A DNA stretch of 64,000 bases from Granulicella mallensis MP5ACTX8 (GCF_000178955.2 NC_016631.1:496001-560000), one strand, 5' to 3'; counted from the first letter of the stretch, positions 49,107 through 61,480 are shown. A program made the numbers and translations. The notes: generated by a model from the letters alone, not told the origin.

Positions 49107-50786
49107 ATGAACAGGCGTGAGGTACTGGTCGGCGGTGCGATGCTGGGTGCCGTGGGGGTGCTGGATCGCAGCGCGCTGGCGGCTAAGGCGAAGAATCCCC
49201 TGGTTGCGAAGACGACTGCGGGCAGGGTGCGCGGCCGCGATGCCGGCGAAGGCATCGTTTGCTTCAAGGGCATCTCGTATGGGCTGGACACCGCGCAGAC
49301 TCGCTTTGCTGCGCCGAAGCCTCCTGTGCCCTGGGACGACGTTCGCGATGCGTTGGAGTGGGGGCCACGCGCTCCGCAGGTCCCCGGGGCTCGTCCTCGG
49401 CGTGCGGACGCTGCCGCCGCTGCGGAGAGGCCGGGCTATCATCTGCCGCCGGACGAAGGGCCAGAGAGTGAAGATTGTCTACACCTGAATGTGTGGACGC
49501 CGAGTTTGCGCGATGGCAAGAAACGACCGGTGATGTTTTATATACACGGTGGCGCGTACTCGAACGGTACGGTGAATGCCGCGTTGTATGACGGCGCACG
49601 GCTGGCGAAGCGCGGCGACGTCGTAGTTGTTACGGTGAATCACCGCCTCAATCTCTTCGGGTATCTGTATCTCGCGCAGCTTTTGCCGGGGCAGGGCTTT
49701 GAGGATTCAGGCAATGCGGGGCAGTTGGATCTCGTGCTCGCGTTGCAATGGGTGCGCGACAACATCGTCGAGTTCGGCGGCGATCCTTCCCGTGTGATGA
49801 TCTTTGGGCAGTCCGGCGGCGGAGCCAAGTGCGCGACGCTGATGGCGCAGCCGCCGGGGCATGGCCTGTTTCATCGCGTGATCTCGATGAGCGGCCAGCA
49901 AGTGACCGGAGCCCAGCCGGAACATGCCTCGGAGCGCGCCAAAGCTGTGCTCAAGGTGTTGGGACTGGATACGTCCACTCCCGAAGCCGCGGCGAAGGTG
50001 TTGCGCACAGTGCCCACGGCGACGCTGCAGGCAGCGACACACTCCGGCGGCTACTACGGCCCGGTGACCGATGGCCGGTCGCTTCCGGTCGATCCTTTTT
50101 CGCCGACCGATCCGAAGATCTCGGTGGACGTGCCGATGATCATGGGCAATATGCACGATGAGACACGGGTGCTGATCGGCGGTGGCCAGCCCGCGCTGTT
50201 CTCCCTGACGTGGGAGAGCTTACCGGGAGCGCTGGAGAAGAATGCGCCGTACCTGAAGAGCGAAACGGTTTCGTTGCCGGTGCCGGAGGTGATTGCGAAG
50301 TATCGCGAGTGGCATCCGGAGTACTCGGCGAGCGATGTGTTCTTTGCGGTGACGACGGACTCGCGCTCGTGGCGTGGACAGGTGATTGAAGCTGAACAAC
50401 GTGCTGCCGATCCTGCCGCGCAGCCGCACACCTGGGTCTACCAGTTGAACTGGAAGTCTCCGGTGGAGGGTGGCCGCTTCGGTGCTCCGCACACGCTGGA
50501 TATCCCTCTGGCCTTCGACAACGTGGCGGTTTCGCCCGGTATGGTGGGCAGCTCCGACGCCGACAAGGCGCAGGCTCAACAGATGGTCGAGATCGTCAGC
50601 GAGACGTACATCGCCTTCGCGCACAACGGCAATCCGAACAACGCTCATGCCCCGCAGTGGCCGGCCTATGACCTCAGCAAACGCGCGACGATGATCTTCG
50701 ATCTGCCTTCGAGGATCGAGGACGATCCGCGCGGGAAAGAGCGGCGGTATCTGGGGCAGGTGCCGTATGTGCAGCCGGGGACGTAA
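49107..50786 (+). CDS. Type-B carboxylesterase with Tat-like signal
   Basis: 559 residues from ATG 49107, with GGGAG upstream. N terminus MNRREVLVGGAMLGAVGVLD looks like a twin-arginine signal. Alpha/beta-hydrolase of the carboxylesterase/para-nitrobenzyl esterase family: EDCLHLNVWTPS, VMFYIHGGAYSNG (oxyanion hole), nucleophile Ser in VMIFGQSGGGAKC, and a His in GRFGAPHTLDIPLAF. The acidic residue is probably the Glu in MHDETRV. Likely hydrolyses esters in the periplasm or outside. Length is in the family's usual range of 500-560. Confidence 0.93.
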   Translation: MNRREVLVGGAMLGAVGVLDRSALAAKAKNPLVAKTTAGRVRGRDAGEGIVCFKGISYGLDTAQTRFAAPKPPVPWDDVRDALEWGPRAPQVPGARPRRADAAAAAERPGYHLPPDEGPESEDCLHLNVWTPSLRDGKKRPVMFYIHGGAYSNGTVNAALYDGARLAKRGDVVVVTVNHRLNLFGYLYLAQLLPGQGFEDSGNAGQLDLVLALQWVRDNIVEFGGDPSRVMIFGQSGGGAKCATLMAQPPGHGLFHRVISMSGQQVTGAQPEHASERAKAVLKVLGLDTSTPEAAAKVLRTVPTATLQAATHSGGYYGPVTDGRSLPVDPFSPTDPKISVDVPMIMGNMHDETRVLIGGGQPALFSLTWESLPGALEKNAPYLKSETVSLPVPEVIAKYREWHPEYSASDVFFAVTTDSRSWRGQVIEAEQRAADPAAQPHTWVYQLNWKSPVEGGRFGAPHTLDIPLAFDNVAVSPGMVGSSDADKAQAQQMVEIVSETYIAFAHNGNPNNAHAPQWPAYDLSKRATMIFDLPSRIEDDPRGKERRYLGQVPYVQPGT

Positions 50787-50858
50787 GAGCAGGAAACAGG
50801 AAGTAGGAAACAGCTTTAGTGGTGCGGTAGAAAAGTTGTTGCTCTTGTCTTTGTTGTT

Positions 50859-51009
50859 GCCTTTGCCTTTCTTGTTGTCATTCCCGGAGGGAATCTGCTT
50901 CTTGCCGTAGCGCCACGATGCCAAGTTCGATTCTTCTCAGCGCGAGTGTCGTGCCACGGACGGACAGCAGATTCCCTTCGGGAATGACAAGAAAAACAAT
51001 AGCAAAGGC
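50859..51009. repeat. Family D element with a different core
   Basis: Arms GCCTTTGCCTTTCTTGTTG-TCATTCCCGGAGGGAATCTGC and GCAGATTCCCTTCGGGAATG-ACAAGAAAAACAATAGCAAAGGC enclose a core of about 65 bp unlike that of the other copies (ATGCCAAGTTCG). It is the CCCG-GGGA arm subtype. It lies between the carboxylesterase and the convergent esterase. Confidence 0.8.
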
Positions 51010-51024
51010 AAAAACGGTACTTCG

Positions 51025-52146
51025 CTACTTCGACCGGAACAGCAACGGCGCGAAGTTACCGAGATTGTCGCGCCACGTGAGCCAAGTATGCGCTCCCGGA
51101 GTCTCGACGGTGGTTACATCGAAGCCCTTTGTCTTGGCCCAGGTTATGAACTCGCGATTCGGCGCGATGAGGTGGTCGGTGGTGCCGCAGGCGACCCAGA
51201 GCAGGCTCAGGTTCGCTTTCTTGGCGTCGAGCCCGGGGATGTGTTCGTCGAAATGCCGGCCCTCCAGGGCAGAGCTCATACCGCCGACGTAGGCAAACTG
51301 ATCGGGGTGGTTCAGGCCGATGGTGAGGCTCTCCAGCCCTCCCATCGAGAGGCCTGCGATGGCGTGGTGATTGCGGCCTGCAGCGACGTTGTACTCGTGC
51401 TCGACCGCAGGAATCACCTCGGTCTCGAGTGCCTGCGAGTAGAGCGTAAGGTTCTCGTCGACCTTCGCGTCATCCTTCCAGACGGCAAAACCACTGTTCA
51501 CAAAACTGAGATCTCCATACCCGAGCGGCATGACGACGATCATCGGCATAGCCTTGCCGGAGGCGATCAGGGAGTCGAGAATCAGGTCTGCATGGCCGAC
51601 CGCGGTCCATCCGGTTTCGTTGTCGCTCCAGCCGTGCAGTAGGTAGAGAACGGGATAGCCGCCTTTGCGCTTGGCGTCATATCCGGGAGGGGTGTAGACC
51701 ACGTAGGCGTTCTGGTTCTCAGGGAGGTTCTTGACGATGTGCGTGGTGTAAATGTGGTGATCGACCCGGCCATGCGGAATGGCGGTCAGCTCCCACGGTG
51801 CCGGAGGAGTGCTGGGCACCATGACGTTGTTGCTGAACGAGACATAGTTCGGACGCACATCGGAGTTGTAGGGATCGAGCCTGGGGGTTCCATCGACCAC
51901 GAAGGTGTAGCCGTAGATCTCCGGTGGGAGGGCCGCCGTTGTGACCGACCAGAGGCCGTTCTCGTCGCGTGTGAGAGGCAGGGGCTTGGGGAGGGCGTCG
52001 ATCGTAAGAGCGACCTTGGTAGCCGAGCGATCGTCGTAACGGAAGGTGATAGAGCCGTCAGGGTTGACCTGATGCGTGGACGGCTGTTGTGCGAAGACTG
52101 TGACGGAAGTGGCGAGGAGCGTGACAAGTGCGAGCAAGCGAGCCAT
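51025..52146 (-). CDS. Exported esterase (esterase D/enterochelin-esterase-like)
   Basis: 373 residues. Signal peptide MARLLALVTLLATSVTVFAQ. Residues about 25-110 are an immunoglobulin-like E-set domain as seen in Fes and in xylan/feruloyl esterases (SITFRYDDRSATKVALTIDA). The catalytic alpha/beta domain contains YPVLYLLHGWSDNETGW, nucleophile motif AIAGLSMGGLESL, and His in TPGAHTWLTWRDNL near the end, a complete esterase-D triad pattern. It may act on acylated polysaccharides or siderophore esters. Convergent with the carboxylesterase gene. Confidence 0.9.
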   Translation of the reverse strand: MARLLALVTLLATSVTVFAQQPSTHQVNPDGSITFRYDDRSATKVALTIDALPKPLPLTRDENGLWSVTTAALPPEIYGYTFVVDGTPRLDPYNSDVRPNYVSFSNNVMVPSTPPAPWELTAIPHGRVDHHIYTTHIVKNLPENQNAYVVYTPPGYDAKRKGGYPVLYLLHGWSDNETGWTAVGHADLILDSLIASGKAMPMIVVMPLGYGDLSFVNSGFAVWKDDAKVDENLTLYSQALETEVIPAVEHEYNVAAGRNHHAIAGLSMGGLESLTIGLNHPDQFAYVGGMSSALEGRHFDEHIPGLDAKKANLSLLWVACGTTDHLIAPNREFITWAKTKGFDVTTVETPGAHTWLTWRDNLGNFAPLLFRSK

Positions 52147-52200
52147 GTGCGGAAGTGTATCGTGGCAGAGCTTTGTGTGGAGAAATTAAGCAGTTGCCGT

Positions 52201-52405
52201 TGTTTTTGCTTTTCTAGTTTGTCATTCCGAGCGCAGCGAGTGAACCTGCTTCCTCCCGTTCTTCGTTCGCACCACCCAGAAAACATGTGGCCAGAACTGA
52301 AAGCGCATGGCCTGGCCTAAACACTACCGTTGTGGCGGCACTGGCAAAAAACGGGAGGAAGCAGATTCACTCGCTGCGCTCGGAATGACAACCAGAAAAA
52401 CAAAT
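52201..52405. repeat. Family D element, full copy
   Basis: Arms TGTTTTTGCTTTTCTAGTTT-GTCATTCCGAGCGCAGCGAG-TGAACCTGCTTCCTCCCG and its near-exact reverse complement, core of about 95 bp with CCACCCAGAAAACATG and TTGTGGCGGCACTGGCAAAAA. The core is inverted relative to the copy at 27571. Confidence 0.88.
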
Positions 52406-52441
52406 GCAAAAGCAACCTGCAAAGGCAAACCATCTCTTGGA

Positions 52442-55318
<2,877 letters not shown>

Positions 55319-55435
55319 AGTTAATTATGCATGGCTTGTGCTTCGTCTAGTGGACTGATGGATTCAATACTTCCGGTCGTGAAGAGCTTGGACGTGTCAT
55401 CAAATGATTGTTGGAGTGAAGTTGGATGACATGTA

Positions 55436-55867
55436 CTAAGGCTTTTTCGTGCGCCAGGCGAACTTCAGCCCTGACCAATCGTCGTTTACCGAGCAGACTT
55501 TGTAGTCCACCAACCCGCGTGCGAGAGCGGTGTCGCGAACGTGATTCTGGTTGAAGCCAGGTTTGTGGACGGCCTTGGGATGGATGATCCAGGCAGAAGC
55601 GCCCTCCGCTAACTGCGTGCCAAGCAAATCAACTGTGGCTTCGAGATCGGCGAGCGAGCGAACAAAACATAGCGCGAGAGACGTCTTGGCGCTGAGGCGT
55701 GTGCTGAGGTGCACGTGAGCCGGCAACTCGCCTAATGTTTGTGTGAAATCTTCCGGTGCAGCCAGCAAGGCAACGGTGCGCGGCTCGATGGAAGCAGACA
55801 GAATACCCAGCTTGCGCGGCAGCGTCGTGCCGGAGTAGTCGGTATGTTTCTGCGTTGGTTGTGGCAT
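55436..55867 (-). CDS. DUF3052-family protein
   Basis: 143 residues from ATG 55867; the longer open frame upstream has no ribosome site. Begins SGTTLPRKLGIL after a short head and shows LLAAPEDFTQTLGELPAHV, SLALCFVRSLADLEATVDLL, GASAWIIHPKAVHKPGFNQN, DTALARGLVDYKVCSVNDDWSGLKFAWR, which is the DUF3052 pattern of small soluble proteins. Function unknown. Divergent from the acyltransferase gene at 56053. Confidence 0.85.
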   Translation of the reverse strand: MPQPTQKHTDYSGTTLPRKLGILSASIEPRTVALLAAPEDFTQTLGELPAHVHLSTRLSAKTSLALCFVRSLADLEATVDLLGTQLAEGASAWIIHPKAVHKPGFNQNHVRDTALARGLVDYKVCSVNDDWSGLKFAWRTKKP

Positions 55868-56052
55868 GGCTGAGAGCGATCCGTTGAGCGTAGCACCCAC
55901 GGGTATAACGTGCCAGGCGAGGTGAGGCGTCCCTGGCCTGGGCAGGTTTCTGGTGGGGGAGCGTGGAGAAGTTAAAAAAAATTCATTTATGGAGTGCAAA
56001 AGTGTGTTTGGCTGGTACGCTCATTCTGCACCGAACTACAAAGGAACGACTC

Positions 56053-57309
56053 ATGGCAATCACTTCTCCTGCGTTTTATTTTGTTTTGATTGGTCTTTTG
56101 ATTGGGGTTGCGACGCTATTGTCGCGCGGTACCAGGCAGGATGCAAAGAAGTTGAACGTTCCGCTGGAGTCGCTGCGCGGTCTGCTGGCGGTCAGTGTAC
56201 TGTCCTGTCATGCTCTGGTCTCATATTTTTCCTTCAAAACAGGAAAGTGGGACCCGCCACCGTCGGCTTTCTTTTCCTATGCCGGAACGGAATCGGTGGA
56301 GATGTTCTTCTTCATGAGCGCATTTCTGTTCTGGTCGAAATGCCTGGCAAATAATGGGGTGGGAGGGTACGGCAGCTTCCTGCTAAAGCGCCTTCGCCGG
56401 CTGGCCCCGGCATACTATGTTTCGGCGCTGTTGATCGTGTTGGTGGTCCTGGTCCGCACGCACTTCCGTATTCTCATCTCTCCGCTGATGTTTCTGGGGC
56501 AGTTACTGATGTGGCTTGTATTCATTCCTACGCCGACGATGAACGGGCTGAAGGATGTGCCAAACATCAACGCCTCCGTAACGTGGACATTGTTTCTTGA
56601 GATCCTCTTTTACCTGATGCTGCCCGTGCTGTACCGCATCTTCAAGGGATACCGCATTCTGATCGGGGTCGGAGCGGCGCTGGCCATCTACGCTGCACTG
56701 GCGTTGCGTGGCGTCCGAATGTCTTCCGACCCTCACACAACCAGCCCTGTTGCGCTGGGCGTGCTCTTTCTCGATCTCCTCTTCGGCTTTGGCTTTGGAT
56801 TGGGGCTGTTGCTGGCGTTCGTGTTCAAAACATGCCCCCCGGAGTGGCTTGCCGTGCTGCGGCAGAGGCGGTGGACTCCCATCGCTCTGCTGTGCCTGGC
56901 GGCTCCCATGCTTTTGAAGGTGAAGTACTACGACGCGCCGCAGTTTTTGTTTGTGATTGTCTTTTTTGCCTTTGTGGCGGCAGGAAACGACTTCTTCGGT
57001 TTCCTTTCGCTGCGTGGGGTGTTCCTGTTGGGAACGGTAAGCTACAGCTTCTACCTGACGCATGGCATTGTGCTGTACGTGCTGTCACACGGATTGAACC
57101 ATTGGGTTCCGATTGTCTCTCTCTCTCCGCTGCGATATTGGGGCTTGATTGGCGTGGTCGGTATCGCGACGACCTGTCTGGCGACGCTGCTATACCACAA
57201 CGTCGAAGTCAAGTTTATGCATCAGCGATCTGCTTTGGCGCATGCGGTGACGAAGGAAGAGACAGCTCAAGAAGCGGTTGTCGTGGTACAGGAGTCCGCT
57301 GCGACATAA
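56053..57309 (+). CDS. Acyltransferase-3 family membrane protein (OafA/YrhL-like)
   Basis: 418 residues from ATG 56053 with AAGGAA upstream. About ten membrane helices. The conserved start PLESLRGLLAVSVLSCHALV has the R-x10-H active-site pattern of acyltransferase 3, followed by GTESVEMFFFMSAFLFWSK, RLRRLAPAYYVSALLIV and later GTVSYSFYLTHGIVLYVLSH. These proteins transfer acetyl or other acyl groups onto sugars of LPS, exopolysaccharide or glycolipids. The substrate is unknown. Ends in a short soluble tail. Confidence 0.92.
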   Translation: MAITSPAFYFVLIGLLIGVATLLSRGTRQDAKKLNVPLESLRGLLAVSVLSCHALVSYFSFKTGKWDPPPSAFFSYAGTESVEMFFFMSAFLFWSKCLANNGVGGYGSFLLKRLRRLAPAYYVSALLIVLVVLVRTHFRILISPLMFLGQLLMWLVFIPTPTMNGLKDVPNINASVTWTLFLEILFYLMLPVLYRIFKGYRILIGVGAALAIYAALALRGVRMSSDPHTTSPVALGVLFLDLLFGFGFGLGLLLAFVFKTCPPEWLAVLRQRRWTPIALLCLAAPMLLKVKYYDAPQFLFVIVFFAFVAAGNDFFGFLSLRGVFLLGTVSYSFYLTHGIVLYVLSHGLNHWVPIVSLSPLRYWGLIGVVGIATTCLATLLYHNVEVKFMHQRSALAHAVTKEETAQEAVVVVQESAAT

Positions 57310-57379
57310 ACGGTTTCTTTTCGCGTACGACGAAGTGCAGGTCGTCATTGCGTGGCTTACCGAATTCTTGCCGGTCGGT

Positions 57380-58303
57380 TTACTTCTGGGATAAGGAGGC
57401 CGAATAAATGCTCAGTTGCACATACGCAGCTTCTAGCAGCGGTGCTGCGACGCCATGAGCGCGGCCTCGGGCGAGGAAGTCACCAAGGATGTGGTCGGCC
57501 TCTACCGGTGCACCCTTTTGCAGATCCCGAAACATGGAGGCCGTGAGCGCGGAGCCCGGTTCGGTCATGCGGGCGGTATGTTGCTCTAGAAAGTCCGGCT
57601 TCTGCGGATAGCCGTTGGCTGCCGAAATGGCTGCCGATTCGGCGATGATAGCGCGCACGGTCTCCACGCCGCCTGTGGCGGCTTCGATCTCTCCGATCGT
57701 CCCGCGCAGCAGGCAGGTGGTGCCGGCAAGGCTCGAAAGCATCGTCCACTTCATCCACAGAGCGGCGAGGATGTCGGGCGAAAGCATGGTTGGGAAGCCG
57801 CAGCCCTGCAGTGTAGCGCCCAGAGCCTCGATGCCCGGGGTGACACTCTTGTCGCGCTCACCGAAGACCATGTCGTGCCACGGCCCGAACTGGAGGACAT
57901 GGCCTTCGGGACTGAGATCGGAGACGATGCGGGTCGAGCCGCCAAGAACGGCGCTTTCCCCGAAGCGTGCGACGAGGATGTCAAAATGGCGCATGCCGTT
58001 GAGCAGCGGAAGGATCATGGTCTGCGGGCTGACGGCTGGGGCGAAGTCCTGAATAGCGGCGTCGAGCGAGTAGGCCTTCGTGCTGAGCACGATGAGGTCG
58101 AAGGGCTCGACGATCTCGGCGGCGAGCAGCAGCTTCGGCTGGATCGAGAGGTCGCCTTGGGGGCTCTTGACGATCAGCCCTGTGCGGCGCAGTTGTTCGG
58201 CGCGGCCGGCACGGACGAGAAAGGTGACATCACGACCAGCAGCGGCGAGCCGTGCTCCAAAGTAACCGCCAACAGCTCCGGCTCCGACGATGAGAATGCG
58301 CAT
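57380..58303 (-). CDS. panE: 2-dehydropantoate 2-reductase
   Basis: 307 residues; reduces ketopantoate to pantoate for coenzyme A synthesis. Rossmann start MRILIVGAGAVGGYFGARLA, then SPQGDLSIQPKLL, DLIVLSTKAYSLD, ILPLLNGMRHFD, and catalytic Lys region LWMKWTMLSSLAGTTCLLRG, and EADHILGDFLARGRAHGVAAP near the C terminus. A GGAGA site is upstream. Other ApbA/PanE-fold reductases act on other 2-keto acids, so the exact substrate is not certain. Convergent with the acyltransferase gene. Confidence 0.9.
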   Translation of the reverse strand: MRILIVGAGAVGGYFGARLAAAGRDVTFLVRAGRAEQLRRTGLIVKSPQGDLSIQPKLLLAAEIVEPFDLIVLSTKAYSLDAAIQDFAPAVSPQTMILPLLNGMRHFDILVARFGESAVLGGSTRIVSDLSPEGHVLQFGPWHDMVFGERDKSVTPGIEALGATLQGCGFPTMLSPDILAALWMKWTMLSSLAGTTCLLRGTIGEIEAATGGVETVRAIIAESAAISAANGYPQKPDFLEQHTARMTEPGSALTASMFRDLQKGAPVEADHILGDFLARGRAHGVAAPLLEAAYVQLSIYSASLSQK

Positions 58304-58385
58304 GAGGTTCTCCTATGACTATGCTATCGAAGTGCGGGGTGTAAGACCTTGTCTGCAGGCCATCTCTTTAGAGTGAAGGTCAGAG

Positions 58386-59023
58386 TTTCGTTAAGGGCAC
58401 GGGTTTACCCGTGCCACAAAAAGCCCATCCCGGCACGCGGCTTTAGCCGCTGAGGGAAGCGCGATAAAATCGCGCACAGTGTCTATCCCGCCACGACCGG
58501 TTCACTCAGGAACATTCCTGGTCACCTCTGCGACCTACAATCGCAGGCGCCTGTTTCAGGTCATCGTAAACTGCGATCTTTTCGTTGAAACGCTCCAGCA
58601 CTATCGACGCGAGATCGACGCGAGGGGCATTATCTTTTGCACGATTTCGTCGTGATGCCAGAACATATCCACCTTTTATTGACGCCACAAAACATCACTC
58701 TCGAACGAGCTGTAGGCCTCATCAAAGGCGGCTTTTCACACCGGTTGGGATCGAAGTTTCCAGTATGGCAACGAGGCTTCACGGATCAGAGGGTTCGCGA
58801 TCGAGAAGGCTTTCTGGCGGCGCGAAGGTACATCCACATGAATCCGGTAGAGGAGCGTATGTGCGAGAACTCCGAAGACTACAAGTGGTCCTCGGCATGG
58901 AAGGGCGCGCAGAGGCCTGTAGCGAGCAAATAAAGCCTGGCGCGATGCGCCTTCCCCCAGCGGCTGAAGCCGCGTGCCGTGTCGAGTTTCTGTGGCACGG
59001 GTAAACCCGTGCCCTTAACGAAA
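58386..59023. mobile_element. REP-RAYT unit: inverted REPs around a broken tyrosine transposase
   Basis: A perfect 33-bp inverted repeat (58386-58418 and 58991-59023, starting TTTCGTTAAGGGCACGGG, each itself a GGGCACGGGT...ACCCGTGCC hairpin) brackets a second inverted pair, GGCACGCGGCTTTAGCCGC (58434) and GCGGCTGAAGCCGCGTGCC (about 58960). Between them lies an IS200-like REP-associated transposase gene. This is the typical layout in which a RAYT sits between REP sequences that it is thought to mobilise. Confidence 0.88.
58479..58933 (+). pseudogene. REP-associated tyrosine transposase, frameshifted
   Basis: Two frames make one protein. The first begins at GTG 58479 and reads PPRPVHSGTFLVTSATYNRR then ETLQHYRREIDARGIIF. 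The second picks up near 58637 with HDFVVMPEHIHLLLTPQN, IKGGFSHRLGSKFPVWQRGF, RRYIHMNPVEERM and SSAWKG. The HUH motif HIH, the catalytic Tyr region YIHMNPV and the SxW ending are RAYT hallmarks. A one-base loss between about 58620 and 58640 (in or near a TTTT run) separates the halves. The full protein would be about 150 residues, usual for the family. Confidence 0.85.
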
Positions 59024-59072
59024 CCAAGGCTGCTAAGGCTCAAGATATTGCCTGAGAGAAAAGTCTTCTACA

Positions 59073-61109
59073 TCAGGCCGTAGTCTGCTCTTCCAACTGC
59101 ATCGCCAGCTCTTCCCACTCTGCCGTTCGTGCGGCGTGCTGTTCGCGGAGCGTATCGAGCTCCGTGGCAATTGCTCGTGCAGCTTCTGCTGTTGTGAACG
59201 CGGCCTGCTGTTGTTCGGCCGCCAGAATGCGGGCCTCGAGGTCGGGAAGTTCGTTCTCGATGGCGGCGACGCGGTCTTCGAGCTGCTTCAACTTAATCGG
59301 GTTCAGGCGCTTGACGTTGGTCTTGGGTGTCGCCGTCACGGGTGCCAGCGAGCCTTCGATCTCGTGCGTGCTGGTACTTGTCTCGATTGCTGCACTGCCT
59401 GCCTGCTTGACCGGTTTGAACATGCCGGTGGCCGCGTCGATGTGGGAGTTGGTCGCGGTATCCGTGGTGAGTTTGGCCTTGGCCTCGGCGGTGTTCGTGG
59501 GGATGCCGCCGCCCTTGCGGAAGAGGTAGTCCTCGTAGTTGCCGGGGTAGATGTGGACGCGACGGTCTTCGACCTCGAAGACACGCGTGGCCAGGCCGTC
59601 GATAAAGTAGCGGTCATGCGAGACGAAGATGACCGTGCCGCTGAACTCGCGGATCGCGTCCAGCAAAACATCCTTGGCGCGGAGGTCGAGATGGTTCGTC
59701 GGCTCGTCGAGCAGCAGGAAGTTCGCGGGTGAGACGAGCATCTTGGCCATCGCGTAGCGGTTGCGCTCTCCGCCGGAGAGCACGCCCAGCTTCTTGAAGA
59801 CATCGTCGCCGGTGAACATGAAGCAGCCCAGCAGTGAGCGCAGCGTGACAACATCTACGCGTGGGTTGGAGCCGGTGATGTCGTCGAGCATCTCGGCGTT
59901 GCCGTCGAGTACTTTGTACTGGTCCTGCGCGAAGTAGTCGGCCAGAACGTTGTGGCCGAGTTTGAGTGTCCCGCTGGTGGGATCTTCCAACCCGGAGAGC
60001 ATGCGGATCATCGTCGATTTACCCGCGCCGTTCGCGCCGACGAGTGCGATGCGGTCGCCGCGTTCGATGGTGAAGCTCACATTGTCGAGCACACGCTTTT
60101 CGCCGTAGTGCTTGGTCAGATTGGTGACCTCGATCACGGTGCGTCCGCTGGCGGGCGGCTGCGGGAACTTGAAGTGGATCGTCGCCTCTTCTTCCGGCAC
60201 TTCGATGCGCTCGATCTTCTCCAGCTCCTTGATGCGCGACTGCACCTGCTTGGCCTTGGTGGCCTGAGCGCGGAAGCGGTTGATGAAGGCTTCGAGGGCT
60301 TCGATGCGGTCGCGTTGGTTCTTGTACGCGGCCATGATCTGCGCGCGGCGCTCTTCCTTCAGCGTCAGGTACTTCTCGTAGTTGCCGTGGTACACGTGCA
60401 TCCGCTTGTTCCAGACTTCGACGATCTTGTTCACCGTGACGTCGAGGAAGTAGCGGTCATGCGAGATCAGAATGAAGGCGTTCTCGTAGTTGTGCAGGTA
60501 GTCTTCGAGCCAGTTGCGCGATTCGAGATCGAGATGGTTCGTCGGCTCGTCGAGCAGTAGCAGCGAAGGCTTCTGCAGCAGCAGCTTGGCCAGCGCGATG
60601 CGCATCTGCCAACCGCCGGAGAACTCTTCCGTCCGGCGCTGCCAGTCTTCCTTCGAGAAGCCCAGGCCGCCGAGCACCGCGCCTACCTGCGCGTCCAGCG
60701 TGTAGATGTCGTGTACGTGGAGATGGTCGGCGATCTCGGAGTAGCGGTCGGCCGCAGCGGCGTACTCGCGTGACTTGGGGTCGGCATCGGAGAGGATGTG
60801 CGTCAGCGCTTCGGACTCCTTCTCCATGTCGCGGAGCTCGTCGAAGACCGACAGGCACTCCTCGAAGACCGAGCGGCCGGAGAGTGCGAGACCATCCTGC
60901 GGCAGGTAACCGAGCGTCATCCCCCGGACATGGGTGCGCTGGCCGTAGTCGAGCGACTCCATGCCGGAGAGGATCTTGAGCAGCGTGGATTTGCCCGTGC
61001 CGTTGCCACCGACCAGGCCGGTGCGCTCATTGGGGGTAATGAGCCAGTTGACGTCTTCAAAGAGGAGTTTTTGGCCGAATCGTTTTCCGGCGCCGGAGAG
61101 TTGGAGCAT
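59073..61109 (-). CDS. ABC-F family ATPase (Uup/EttA-type)
   Basis: 678 residues, no membrane part. Two ABC domains: Walker A GLVGGNGTGKSTLLKILSG (first) and LVGANGAGKSTMIRMLSG (second), signatures FSGGWQMRIALAKLLL and LSGGERNRYAMAKMLV, Walker B LLLLDEPTNHLDLES and LLLDEPTNHLDLRA. The linker between domains (about 235-310) is charged. A C-terminal Ala/Glu-rich coiled coil (about 600-678) resembles that of Uup. ABC-F proteins act on the ribosome to relieve stalling or give antibiotic resistance. The exact subtype is uncertain. Confidence 0.92.
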   Translation of the reverse strand: MLQLSGAGKRFGQKLLFEDVNWLITPNERTGLVGGNGTGKSTLLKILSGMESLDYGQRTHVRGMTLGYLPQDGLALSGRSVFEECLSVFDELRDMEKESEALTHILSDADPKSREYAAAADRYSEIADHLHVHDIYTLDAQVGAVLGGLGFSKEDWQRRTEEFSGGWQMRIALAKLLLQKPSLLLLDEPTNHLDLESRNWLEDYLHNYENAFILISHDRYFLDVTVNKIVEVWNKRMHVYHGNYEKYLTLKEERRAQIMAAYKNQRDRIEALEAFINRFRAQATKAKQVQSRIKELEKIERIEVPEEEATIHFKFPQPPASGRTVIEVTNLTKHYGEKRVLDNVSFTIERGDRIALVGANGAGKSTMIRMLSGLEDPTSGTLKLGHNVLADYFAQDQYKVLDGNAEMLDDITGSNPRVDVVTLRSLLGCFMFTGDDVFKKLGVLSGGERNRYAMAKMLVSPANFLLLDEPTNHLDLRAKDVLLDAIREFSGTVIFVSHDRYFIDGLATRVFEVEDRRVHIYPGNYEDYLFRKGGGIPTNTAEAKAKLTTDTATNSHIDAATGMFKPVKQAGSAAIETSTSTHEIEGSLAPVTATPKTNVKRLNPIKLKQLEDRVAAIENELPDLEARILAAEQQQAAFTTAEAARAIATELDTLREQHAARTAEWEELAMQLEEQTTA

Positions 61110-61480
61110 CGATTTCTATTTTCTCATTACTGCTTTCTCATCCTTGCGCTTTTGCCTTTGCCTTTGTTCTTGCCTTTGCTTTTCTGGTTGTCATTCCGAG
61201 CGCAGCGAGCGAACCTGCTTCCTCCCGCTCTTTGTTCATATCTCCCAGAAGATACGCGCCAGAGCCGGAGCTTGGTTTGGGCTCACTCATGTCGCTTGTG
61301 GTAGCACTGGCAAAAAACGGGAGAAAGCAGGTTCGCTCGCTGCGCTCGGAATGACAACAAGAAAGGCAAAAACAAGAGCAACAGCAGATTCCCTGCGGGA
61401 ATGACAACCAGAAAAGCAAAGACAACTGCTAGCCGTTTCACCCTTTAACTGCATCGAAAGGAAGTTGGAGCCTTGCACAA
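61110..61480. other. Intergenic region, mainly a family D element and a partial second copy
   Basis: D element at 61172-61370 and, immediately after, CAGATTCCCTGCGGGAATGACAACC-type sequence to about 61425, the right arm of another D subtype; matching left-arm text GCCTTTGTTCTTGCC lies before 61172. One D element therefore seems nested in another. No gene is supported. Confidence 0.65.
61172..61370. repeat. Family D element, full copy
   Basis: Arms GCCTTTGCTTTTCTGGTTG-TCATTCCGAGCGCAGCGAGC-GAACCTGCTTCCTCCCG and reverse complement, core with TCTCCCAGAAGAT and GTGGTAGCACTGGCAAAAAA; core oriented as in 52201-52405. Both sides carry remains of an outer D arm. Confidence 0.85.

Noticed and set aside
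50859-52405. D elements on both sides of the esterase gene considered as ends of a composite transposon or attachment sites
   Set aside because: The two copies have different cores and the same family occurs singly elsewhere; no integrase and no target duplication is visible.
58506-58688. Minus-strand open frame across the RAYT
   Set aside because: Antisense to the transposase frames, which have clear HUH-family motifs.
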